Shown piece by piece: positions 17,550 through 27,100 of a stretch of 64,000 nucleotides of DNA. Position 1 is the first letter of the stretch. Each line of letters begins with the position of its first letter. Where the stretch lies: the NCBI GenBank assembly GCA_030407315.1, contig JALQPE010002104.1, positions 1-64,000 of the forward strand, given 5' to 3'. The notes below the pieces were generated by a model. That model saw nothing but the letters and a program-made list of their open reading frames with translations, did no database searches and was not told the origin of the DNA. The DNA is from Asparagopsis taxiformis (taxonomy: Eukaryota > Rhodophyta > Florideophyceae > Bonnemaisoniales > Bonnemaisoniaceae). The position numbers were made by a program, and so were the translations under genes.

Positions 17550-20500
17550 ATGCGAAAGTGCGAGAAATTGATACAGAGTTTTATAGCTTCTGTTTCCCCT
17601 TCATTTCTTACCCGGCACTTCATTATTTCAGAACTGGATGACATGACGAGATTCTTCAAGAGGAGTGGGTCCAGACTCAGTTCCAAATCAGGTCCTCCAG
17701 AAGAGGAACCGGGTACTTCCACCATGAAGCACACTAATACCGCCTTATTTGCAGACGTCATGGAAGGGTCTACGAACACACGTGTTGATCCGCGGGCATG
17801 CATCCCACTCACTGCTGTTCGACAAGTAGTGCGCTCTGGTGTGTTGCGATTGAAGTCGATATTTTCTGGAAACATAAAGTCAGCACAATGTCGAGAACAA
17901 GATGAAACAAACGGAATTGATGGATTCATTTCGGGCTCCGACAATGCGATCGTAGTCGAGTTGACCGGGTCGTTCCAGCGCCACATTATTGACTTTTTCA
18001 AAACGATACGCGGTCCTCAGGGTGATTTTCTTTCTGACAGTGAGGCGAAAGAGAAGTCCGAATGCCGTTCCGTTTGGTACGGAGTTGTTGACGGTATGCA
18101 CAGACTGACTGCAATCCAGGAGTTAATGGATGAGAACCCGGAGAGGTGGGACTCTTTTATGTGGCCTGTCACGATACTGAAAGGAGGTCATTCTATCCAA
18201 GTTCTGAAACAACTAGGCAGACATCAGAACCGAAAGCATGATGCAACACTATATGTCGAAACCACGTTCTATGATATCCTGAGCGGAATGAAAGAAGAAG
18301 CCCACCGGATGCAGAGCATGACCTCAAAGCCACCTACAGCCAAACAAGTTGCTGCCGCATATGATGGTTGCTCCCACCTCAAGGATAACACCGTCAGACA
18401 GACTGCTGCGACGGCATTGCGCCTTCCTGCGCGAGTGATCGAAGAGATTGGAACAATTATGAATTCGGAGCATCCAGACTTGGCAGAACCTCCTTCTAGC
18501 AACAGTATGGCATTGAAAACTCGGAGAAAGGGTACTAATACCCCAATGACAAGCGTTGACTGTCGCGTGTATCGCAAATTTGTGAATTTAACATCTTTGA
18601 AATCTGCAACCAAGTTCATGAATGCTTCGGGTACTGATGCTGAAGAAGTTCAAGTTCATACTCTTTACAGGCTTCGGGGAATCTCCAGATTGAATAAATT
18701 CAAACCAGTATCATACAAAGATACCCTCCAGCAATACGAATACACATGCGCAGCGATGAAAGAAGCGCGTAAGTTCGAGGTTCTTCATGAAGGACAGGTA
18801 TGGCCAAAGGGCATGGAATCAATCAAGCAGAATCTACTTCGCTCATCAAAGTTCGATACTGATGTTGTGGAGAACATGGGAAACGATTATAATATTCTGG
18901 GTGCTCTTTTGAAGCAGTACCGGAAAGTTTGCCCTCAAATTGCTCCCATGAAGGAAAAGAAGTATCGGGAAAGCCATCGAAAAGACCCAGATCCCGATTC
19001 TTTCTGTCAGGAAATTGGCAAGACGGTAGCCGATAACGAAAATGCAGATACAGGGGACGCGAAAGAAGAGAAACAAAAAGATGTCTCGAAGGAAGATAGT
19101 GTTCCTCAACTAGGCTCCGAAATATGTGATGAGGATATAGTCTCGGTACCGAAGATGAGCCAGATAACGCAAGAATCTGTACAAGATGAAGTTGACGCTT
19201 CTGGAAAGGTTATCACCGGACCGAAAACTTCTATTCCAGTCGACCGAATGATAACAGAGAACGATGTCTCTGCTTCACCTAGTATCAACTCAGACCGCCT
19301 CAACCTTCATTCTAAACGCGGTTCATCTGGTACGAATGAGCCAGAAAGAAAAGACTACGTTCTTGAAATGGGAATTACATGCTATCAGATGAAATGGCAG
19401 GACTTCGACAAGGAAATATGGACAGATGAGTACCCTCTTCAGGATTTAGTTCTTACCGACCCTCCGTATGGAACTCCGAATTCTAAATCCCTTCGTAATA
19501 CCGCATATAACAATTTCATAAGTGATAGGGAAATCAATGCATTATGCCAGTTTGCAAGGAGAGCCTTGAAGCCAGGTGGCTGGTTTTTCTGTTTTGTATC
19601 ATTCCGAAACTTTCCAGCATTCCTGCATGAGCTGAGAAACGTCGGTTTCGACGGTCCGGAATACCCTTTCGTATTCATGAAAGACACGAACACTGTACAA
19701 GCACATCGCGGAGATATGTTCCCACAAAACGCGTGCGAGTTTGCAGTTGTTGCCAGGGCTCCCGGACATCGTAAGGACGGTTTCAAGCCAGACCTTCGAA
19801 GCCAATATCACCTCGTCCCAACAGAAACGAAACGGAAATTCGCTGCAATGTCCAGAATTCCCGTTTCGAAAGACAAGCTTCTCACTCCAGGAACAAAATC
19901 TCCTGTTCTAACAGAAGAGAAACATATTGGAATGTTATCCGAGATAATCAACACGTTTTGTCCTGAGAGGGGTTCAGTTATTGATGTTTACGGAGGAACA
20001 CTTACTACTGCGATCGCAGCGATGAAGACAGCCCGTTCATGTGTGGTTGTGGAAGCTAGTACCAAGATTTTCCGTCTCGCTCATGAAAGACTTCGTTCTA
20101 TTGCCGATGCTTTGTATCATAATGATCTGAGATCACGTATCGGATCGAAGAAGAGGAGAACAGGGAATCATGCAGAGGATGGCGTTCTGCTAAGCCAACC
20201 GAAAATCTGTTCGCTACAGAAAAAGGGAAAAGATGATAATACAAATGCCGGTAAATCCACTATCGAAGGAATAGAGAGAGTACTGAAAGGAGGATATTCT
20301 GTTGAACTATACATTTTGGATCAGGTCGTCGGAAAAGCGTCTCTCCTTTGTGCAGGAACTAGTGATGAGAGGTTCCAAACTACAATACACAATGTACCTC
20401 TAGCGAACTTTCAAGGTGAGGATCAGAAACTTGTATCTTGTTATATGTTCGAACCGAACGAATGTTGTTTGGATTGTCCTTACCCGTACAAATACGGTGG

Positions 20501-20582
20501 TATTGAACCTCCTCCTGGAACTTTGAAAGGGCTGAACGGGATATTCGCATGGGACTTGAACAAGATGAGGCCGTTGTCTTAG
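17550..20582 (+). CDS. ParB-like/DNA methyltransferase fusion protein
   Basis: An intact 1010-residue frame; MTRFFKRS at residue 32 is an alternative start. A ParB-like N-terminal domain has YGVVDGMHRLTAI at about 177-189 (DGxHRxxA). A long helical middle and an acidic, Lys-rich linker (about 480-600) follow. The methyltransferase has DLVLTDPPYG at 632-641 (motif IV), ALKPGGWFFCFV at 673-684 and VIDVYGGTLTT at 810-820 (motif I position, FxGxG altered to YGGTL), hence beta-class motif order. Residues about 905-1008 form the module shared with the 8804 protein, ending DCPYPYKYGG...FAWDLNKMRP. It probably methylates adenine N6 or cytosine N4 in DNA; the altered motif I leaves activity open. It heads the mobile unit and is followed by the DDE-like gene after 259 bp. 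Confidence 0.85.
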   Translation: MRKCEKLIQSFIASVSPSFLTRHFIISELDDMTRFFKRSGSRLSSKSGPPEEEPGTSTMKHTNTALFADVMEGSTNTRVDPRACIPLTAVRQVVRSGVLRLKSIFSGNIKSAQCREQDETNGIDGFISGSDNAIVVELTGSFQRHIIDFFKTIRGPQGDFLSDSEAKEKSECRSVWYGVVDGMHRLTAIQELMDENPERWDSFMWPVTILKGGHSIQVLKQLGRHQNRKHDATLYVETTFYDILSGMKEEAHRMQSMTSKPPTAKQVAAAYDGCSHLKDNTVRQTAATALRLPARVIEEIGTIMNSEHPDLAEPPSSNSMALKTRRKGTNTPMTSVDCRVYRKFVNLTSLKSATKFMNASGTDAEEVQVHTLYRLRGISRLNKFKPVSYKDTLQQYEYTCAAMKEARKFEVLHEGQVWPKGMESIKQNLLRSSKFDTDVVENMGNDYNILGALLKQYRKVCPQIAPMKEKKYRESHRKDPDPDSFCQEIGKTVADNENADTGDAKEEKQKDVSKEDSVPQLGSEICDEDIVSVPKMSQITQESVQDEVDASGKVITGPKTSIPVDRMITENDVSASPSINSDRLNLHSKRGSSGTNEPERKDYVLEMGITCYQMKWQDFDKEIWTDEYPLQDLVLTDPPYGTPNSKSLRNTAYNNFISDREINALCQFARRALKPGGWFFCFVSFRNFPAFLHELRNVGFDGPEYPFVFMKDTNTVQAHRGDMFPQNACEFAVVARAPGHRKDGFKPDLRSQYHLVPTETKRKFAAMSRIPVSKDKLLTPGTKSPVLTEEKHIGMLSEIINTFCPERGSVIDVYGGTLTTAIAAMKTARSCVVVEASTKIFRLAHERLRSIADALYHNDLRSRIGSKKRRTGNHAEDGVLLSQPKICSLQKKGKDDNTNAGKSTIEGIERVLKGGYSVELYILDQVVGKASLLCAGTSDERFQTTIHNVPLANFQGEDQKLVSCYMFEPNECCLDCPYPYKYGGIEPPPGTLKGLNGIFAWDLNKMRPLS

Positions 20583-20841
20583 TCTTATTACGTATAGTTT
20601 CGCTCGGCAGATTTGAACAAAACCGCTGCAATAAACCTTTAGCTCTGTTTCGTACCATTTGTAAACCTTCAGAGAGGAAAGATTGTTGTCATTTTTCCCC
20701 GTAATCATGGGCGCATGAAGAGCACAAATCAACCAATCAGCCGTACTCCATTCACAACAGAGATTGATTTGACATAGGTATTTGGCGCTGTATCCTGGGC
20801 CAACTATCGCCGTCGAGGAGGCCACTCTGCATCCATATTAG

Positions 20842-22928
20842 ATGAACGTCTCACCGGTGTCATTCCTACTCACCATGCATCTTGATCAACCGATATACTC
20901 GTCTTGCAGCCATCTCTTTTCCACGCTACCTGCAAATCTAACTACCGTTCAGAGATCATTCGTTCTGCTCCCACAGCAGATGGCTCCGCGTTTTCATCTC
21001 GCCGAAGCTAGGAATGACGCACTGGAGAAAGCCGAATCATACATGAAATCTCTTTCTAGGGACTCCGAATCAGAACACGCTCCTTCTGTTGAAACCATAT
21101 CTGTGCCGCGTAGCCACGATGAAGTGATGCATGGAATAGTGGGTACTTCTTCCGACTCTTTCCGATCCACGGCTTCGATGTATAAACCATTTTCACGACT
21201 ACAACACAGGAAGAATTATGAAAGTGTGACGAGGTCCAGTTCAGTTCGTCGAAAGAGCAGCATGCTAGAGAGGCGGGTGAAGTTCAGTTTGTCACTGCCC
21301 AAAACAGATATAAGAAGAATACCATGCTGCAATAAGGGATGCTTCAGAAAAACCGACCATGTTTTCCTTCGGAATGAAGCAGAACGAGTTTTGTTGTACA
21401 ACAGGGACGATCGCCGCAGGTATCTGCACGCTCTACTGGAACCAAACAGTAACCGGTTCTACTTCTCTGGGAAGCCTGTGTGTTGCGAATTCCTAGAGTA
21501 CAGCTTCAAGTTTTCACGACACCTGCAGACCTCGGTAAAGAAAGCTTGCCAGAATGGGAGTCTTCCATTTATGGCTTCTCCGAAACGAATTTCTGGCTCT
21601 CCACATAGAGATGCAGTGATCTGCTTCCTTGAACGCTTGTCTGCCTCGACTGCTGATATGATGCCAGACAGTGGAGAGAAGCATCTGCCTCTTTTCGAGA
21701 AGAAGGCTGTGTACGAGATGTTCTGCGACCAATTTACGTTATTATACTCGAACCGGAACCCACCAACTTTGAGCTACTTCTACAACACCTGGAACACGTT
21801 TTGCGCGAATATCAAGGTTCGGCGTGTCCAGAGGTTCACGAAATGTTCGGAATGTGAGTACATACGTGATAAACTGGAAGCCATCGGGACAGATATTCAA
21901 CGCACTGCTCCGCTTCTGGAACGTCGCCAGCGTCATATCGAGATGGTGGCACGGGAACGCAGGGAGTATCAAAAGAAGTGTGAAGAAGCGTCACTATATC
22001 CCTCCAGGTTCACGTCTCTGATCGTAGACGGGGCTGATCAATCAGGATACGGTCTTCCCCATTTCACGGTATGTACAAAAGCGACTGTTGGTCATAGTTT
22101 GAAGGTGAGACTCATAGGTGTTCTCGAACATGGTGTCCGAAAGCATCTTTCGTTGTACACACTTACTGCTGAATTCGAAACTGGGGCAAATCATATCATC
22201 GAGGCAATTCACAGGACTCTTACCAAAAAGGCTATGGGTTCGAGTCTTCAGGGAACACTGTACTTGCAGGTAGACAATTGCACGAGAGAGAACAAGAACA
22301 CGTTTCTGTTTTGCTATCTAGAATGTCTCGTTGCTTGGGGTGTGTTTGAAGAAGTACACGCTTCTTTCCTACCCATCGGCCACACCCATGCAGACATCGA
22401 CCAGGCCTTTAGCTGTACCTCTCGCAGGCTACGTTCCCACAACGCCGTCACTATGGAAGATTTAGTTGAACAACTCAGAGTGTCCTATACTCCGGAACCC
22501 TCTGTCTCTCGTATGTTGCACGTGGCAAACTTCTCCGGTCTCTGCCGGAGTGAGAATTCGGTTGGAAAAGTGCATGCTTTCTCAAAATTCAGATACTTCA
22601 AGTTTCACCGATCCCAAGATACAGGAAAAGTTATGACTTCTACAGAACTGCATGCGATGTTAAGATATTTTGTGAAGACAACTGGAAGCCTCTCCCAGTT
22701 CTCACTCCGGGGCTGAATGGTTTCCTGGTCAAGCCTCCTGAACTGAAACGAACACCGAGTAATATCATACGTTCTCCTCCAGATCGACATGAGGTCCTGC
22801 TCCGTTTTCGTTCGGAAGAGAGCAAGGTGAATAACAATTCTAAAATGGATCAGCTACATGAGCTTCTACGACAGGTTTATGAGGAAAGGGAAGATTCTTT
22901 TCATTGGAACCTCACCGAATGTTTCTAG
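20842..22928 (+). pseudogene. DDE-like putative transposase, left copy, one frameshift
   Basis: ATG at 20842; MAPRFHLAE at residue 47 may be the true start. A zinc-binding-like part has CCNKGC (about 162-167), a second Cys cluster KPVCCEF (about 211-217) and CSEC (335-338). A ribonuclease-H-like core follows: IVDGADQSG (394-402), YLQVDNCTRENKN (474-486) and PIGHTHADIDQAF (511-523), so candidate catalytic Asp residues are D396, D478 and D518/D520. I have seen this pattern in eukaryotic DUF-only proteins thought to be transposases; I cannot name the family with certainty. An A4 run at 22626-22629, A5 in the inverted copy, shifts the frame, which stops early at 22716. The original frame reopens and ends at TAG 22926-22928. 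Confidence 0.7.
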
Positions 22929-23369
22929 ATGAATGGCATGTATCGAAAAGGGAATCGGAACGTCGTCCCGATGGAGGAGGAACTCATGTCGACTGCAGAT
23001 TGCATACCACTATCAGACTTGCCCTACTCGGTGAATCGCTTCGTGGCTGTAAATGGAGAAGACTGTACTACTGAGATGCCGTTCTGGCTAGGACAAATTA
23101 TGAGTTGTAAGAAAAACAACGAAGGGGTTATTTGTCAGCTGTGTGTTCGGTGGTACGAGGTCTACGATGGAAGAGACGCATGGTCAGGTAAGTATAGGCC
23201 TGCCATGCTTCGCAAGGGGAGAACAACAGTGGCTTGGAAGGGACATATTTCGGTTGACACCGTCATTGCAGAGTTCCCTTCACTAACAAACAAGATGATA
23301 AGAGCTGGGGTAGAGAAAGAGGTCAGGTCAGGCCTGGCGTCTATGCCTCGTCTTCGACGACACGAGTAG
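22929..23369 (+). CDS. Small third protein of the mobile unit
   Basis: A 146-residue frame whose ATG directly follows the transposase-frame TAG, in the same reading frame and with no spacer. It is kept in the inverted copy at 61179-61604 apart from the tail. The core MPFWLGQIM...ICQLCVRWYEVYDG...KYRPAML...VAWKGHISVDTVI resembles small beta-barrel readers such as BAH or Tudor-like folds, by pattern only. It may be the natural C-terminal domain of the transposase separated by one stop, or a separate protein. No homologue can be named from sequence alone. Confidence 0.6.
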   Translation: MNGMYRKGNRNVVPMEEELMSTADCIPLSDLPYSVNRFVAVNGEDCTTEMPFWLGQIMSCKKNNEGVICQLCVRWYEVYDGRDAWSGKYRPAMLRKGRTTVAWKGHISVDTVIAEFPSLTNKMIRAGVEKEVRSGLASMPRLRRHE

Positions 23370-23489
23370 TTCAATCAACTTTGTTATCCTATTCAATCAA
23401 TATGAAAAAACATCTCAGATGTTCAATCAACTTCAGAAAGTTGGATTCTGGTTTGGAAAGTACGTTCTGTTCATAGCGAAATCAGTGTT

Positions 23490-23692
23490 AGACTTAGTTA
23501 TGTTGGAGACAATCCAACAAACTTCTTTGCGAATGATACGATTGGCGGACGAAAGTAAAGCGCACAAGTGGGGGAGGCCATTACTGTCAATGACCACTAG
23601 GGTCTGACGACCATCACCGCAAGCGAAATTAACTAGAACCTGCAAGGCAGCAGACTGGACGGAAAATTCAACTGAAAGCAATTTAGAAGGAC
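23490..23692 (-). pseudogene. Importin-alpha ARM-repeat fragment, downstream part
   Basis: Minus-strand coding reads VQSAALQVLVNFACGDGRQTL, then VVIDSNGLPHLCALLSS and IRKEVCWIVSNITKSNT. These match the armadillo repeats of karyopherin alpha (GDDRQTQVVI, IRKEACWTISNIT). Importin-alpha carries NLS cargo into the nucleus. The coding is cut at 23489 by the right end of the mobile unit and at 23693 by the copia element; the upstream part reappears at 30223-30383. Confidence 0.75.
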
Positions 23693-23697
23693 GGAAA

Positions 23698-24172
23698 TGT
23701 GAGAATCAAAATGGTCGCTTACCAGTGTTTACTAAAAATTGCGAGCTCACCAGATTATTTCTACTACTGGCGAGATGCGCCAACGGTGAGTCGGACAGCC
23801 TGTTCTTGGTTTGTCCAGACAGTCTGTCGTTGCCATCACCACCTGCCAATCTGGTACACGTGTGATTTCTATCATGCCATCGCCACGTGTACATATATCA
23901 TAACATTTTTCCCAGTGCCAGGACCTCAACTCGTCCTAGCATTTCTAATTACTAATTTGAATTATGACAAACAAATTAAAACTTCTGAGGCTAGTTACTC
24001 CGTAATGGAGTGTCGTAAGAGCCCCGGAGAAGTTGCTACCCGACTAATTCGGTGACGCTGAATACAATGAGATAGGTTTCGGAGCGCTCAGAGCACTCCT
24101 TCATAGAGAAATCGAGAGTCAAAGTTTTCTCACGGAATTAGGCCTTCGAGGCCTATTCGCAGTGATTCAACA
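23698..24172 (-). repeat. 3' LTR of copia element 1
   Basis: A 475-bp LTR, TGTTGAATCAC...GATTCTCACA on the minus strand, with TG...CA ends. On its inner side lies the polypurine tract (complement of CTCCCCCTCTTT, 24174-24185). It contains an inverted pair around AGACAGTCTGTC. Confidence 0.95.
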
Positions 24173-24187
24173 CTCCCCCTCTTTGGC

Positions 24188-27100
24188 TTACTCGATTGAT
24201 GACAGTGCTGACACACCCATAAGTTCTCGGAGCTTCATGAACTGAACGCGTTGCAGAGGCTTAGTCAGCAGGTCGGCTATCATTTCAGATGTTGGGCAGT
24301 AGTCAATTGCAAACATCTCCTTCAGTAGACAATCTCGGACGAAATGATATTGGATGTCGATATGTTTGGTTCGAGTTCCCGATGCGTCATTCTTGGCCAT
24401 CTTGATTGAGCCTTGGTTATCGACATTGATGAGAATCGGATCTGCGGAGCTGTTCCCGCTGCCGAAACCAACTATATTGCTGAGCCAAATAGCCTCCTTT
24501 ACAGCAGCACTCAGGGCCATGTATTCAGCCTCGGAGGAAGACTGAGCTACACAGCTTTGCTTGCGAGACTTCCAGCTCACAGCTGCGCCAGCCATCATGA
24601 AGACGTAGCCGCTGGTAGATTTCCGATTTATTGTGCAGCCTCCCCAATCTGAGTCGCTAAATCCTACCGGTGATAGATCCTCTGAGGCCTTGTAAAGTAC
24701 CCCAAAACCTTTAGTACCTGAAACATATCGTAGAACGCGCTTCACAGCTACCCAGAGAGATTTGGTTGGAGTCTCGACGAACTGAGCAAGTCTTCCGACT
24801 GCAAACGCGATATCAGGACGAGTTCCCACAGCTAGATACATTAGGCTTCCAATGGCTTTGCGGTAGAGTGTGGAGTCAATTGCCTCTGTTTCGGTATCCC
24901 CAATCGAGATCTGAGCTTGCATTGGAGTTGTAACAGGGCTGGAGTTTTCCATTCCGAATCGTTCCAATACCTTTTCGGCGTATCGGGTTTGATTCAAGTG
25001 CAACAGCCCTCTGGAAGGGTCTCGTACAATTTCTAGTCCAAGGCACACTCGAGCTCTGCCACAGTCTTTCATCTCGAAGCGTTTGCAGAACTCTTCCTTT
25101 AGTTCGTCCAATAAGTCTCTGCTGCTAGAGGCCAGCAACAAATCATCCACGTAAAGTGCAATGATCATCATAGAATCCTTACTGTTCCTAACATAGAAGC
25201 ATGGATCGTACGGGGAGCTCTGGAATGTGAGTTCAGATATGAGAAACTCGTCAATTTTAGCGTGCCACTGCCTTGGAGCCTGTTTGAGACCGTAAAGTGC
25301 TTTCTGAAGTTTACAGACATGGTTGGGATACGCTGGACTCACAAACCCCTCAGGCTGCTCCATGTATATTTCTTGTTCGAGGTCACCATAGAGAAAGGCT
25401 GTCTTCACATCCATCTGATCGCAGAAAAGATCGTGATGAACAGTCAGAGCGAAGAACATGCGTAGAGTGCAGAACTTGACAACAGGTGCGTATGTTTCGG
25501 CATAGTCAATGCCATATTTCTGCTCGAATCCTCGCGTTACGAGCCGAGCTTTATGCTTTATTGAGTGCTCTCCGTTGTCGTTGATGATATCTTTGCGTTT
25601 GAAGACCCATTTTGAAGAAAGAAGGTTGACAGCTTCACTGCGGGGGACCAGAATCCAAGTGCGATTTGCATGGAGAGAATCCATTTCGGATTGGATTGCT
25701 TCGATCCATAGACCTTTCTCCTCCCCCTTGGTCACCTCAGTGAAGGTGAGGAGGTGTTCTGGAGTGGAATCAGCCGCAGCAGAAACGATGGCAGTGGTTT
25801 TCCACCATTCACCCGGAGGTTTTCGAGCACGGGAAGATTTTCGAGGAGCATTCATAATGGAAACGTCAGGTCCTGAAGCAGATGTGGGTGGAGGAGATTG
25901 TGGCTGTGATGTGATATGTTCAGTAGAGGGACTTGAGGGTGGAGAGGGAGGAGAGTTCTTTTGTGTACGAGAACCTGGAGAGTTCTCAGATGTGTGGTTC
26001 TCAAAAGTCTCATAAGAGAAAGTGTCAAATTCTGTGTAGTCAGACTCCTTAGTCACCGTTTTCGATTTCGTCTCGTCGAAGATCACATCTCGAGACACTA
26101 CTATTTTCTCATTTGTAAAGTCCCATAACTTGTATGCTTTCTGTGCTTCTGCGTACCCAAGCATTATCGCTTTGACTGAACGGTAGTCTAGCGTCTGTAG
26201 ATGTTTATCTGGAATTTTATACCAGCAATTACTGCCGAACGTGCGCAAGTGCGCGATGTTTGGTTTTCGGCCGTGCCAGATTTCAAAAGGAGTCGTTCCA
26301 GATGGAAGAGAACGACTAGTAATTCGATTACGAATGTAGGCAGCACAAGAGAGTGCCTCTGCCCAGAACTCCAATGGAGTAGAGTTGTGATGAAGCATGG
26401 TTCGAATGTGATCCTTCAGAGTTCGATTCATACGTTCTGCTACGCCGTTCTGTTGTGGAGTGTATGCACAAGTCGTCTGCCGTTTGATGCCTTTCATTTC
26501 AAGGAAAGAGCAGAACTCATTGGAGAAATATTCTCCCCCTCCGTCGGAGCGTAATTGACGAAGTACTCGCCCTGTTTGTGTTTCAGCCAAACACAGAAAT
26601 CGCTGGAATGCATCGAAGCAATCAGACTTCCGATGCAACGGATAGACAGTGAGCCAACGAGACTTGTCGTCAATGAAAGTAACGAAATATCGAGCTCCCC
26701 CTTTTGAGCGTGGTTCTATAGGCCCTGCTAGGTCTGTGTGAACTAAATCAAGTATCTCAAAGGCTCTCGTCAGAGAAGATTTCGGGATCGCTACACGAGG
26801 CATTTTACCGGTAACGCACCCTTCACACAGATGGGTTTTCGGGGATGAGTCGTTTTTGATTCTGAGTCCATTCACCGCGGAGATTTGTGCCATTCGAGAT
26901 ATTCCATTTTTGTCGAAGTGGCCTAATCGTTCATGCCATAGTTGCAGAGAAGCAACACAAGCAGATTCTATTCCAATATCCCTTTCTTTAATAGGAACAT
27001 TGAGATCGATAGCATAGAGTCCGTTACGTTTGTGTCCGGTGGCTATCGCGCCTCCGTCTTTAGTTAAGATGACTCCATTGTTCGTAAACTGTACCGATAT

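Larger units (their letters stand above)
17500..23489 (+). mobile_element. Methyltransferase/transposase mobile unit, left copy
   Basis: It contains three plus-strand genes: ParB-like DNA methyltransferase, DDE-like protein and a small ORF. The stretch 20533-23489 recurs as a near-identical inverted copy at 61029-64000, where the window ends. Homology stops abruptly at ...TCATAGCGAAATCAGTGTT in both copies, with unrelated flanks: importin-alpha coding here, chromovirus integrase there. That marks a real right end close to CAGTG. The left end is not proven; CACTGTACTTGAG at about 17505 shares only CACTG with the complement of the right end. No target duplication was found. The type is a DNA transposon by inference. 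Confidence 0.7.

Noticed and set aside
23699..24055. 118-codon frame repeated at 29744-30100
   Set aside because: It lies within the copia LTR and is identical only because the LTRs are identical.
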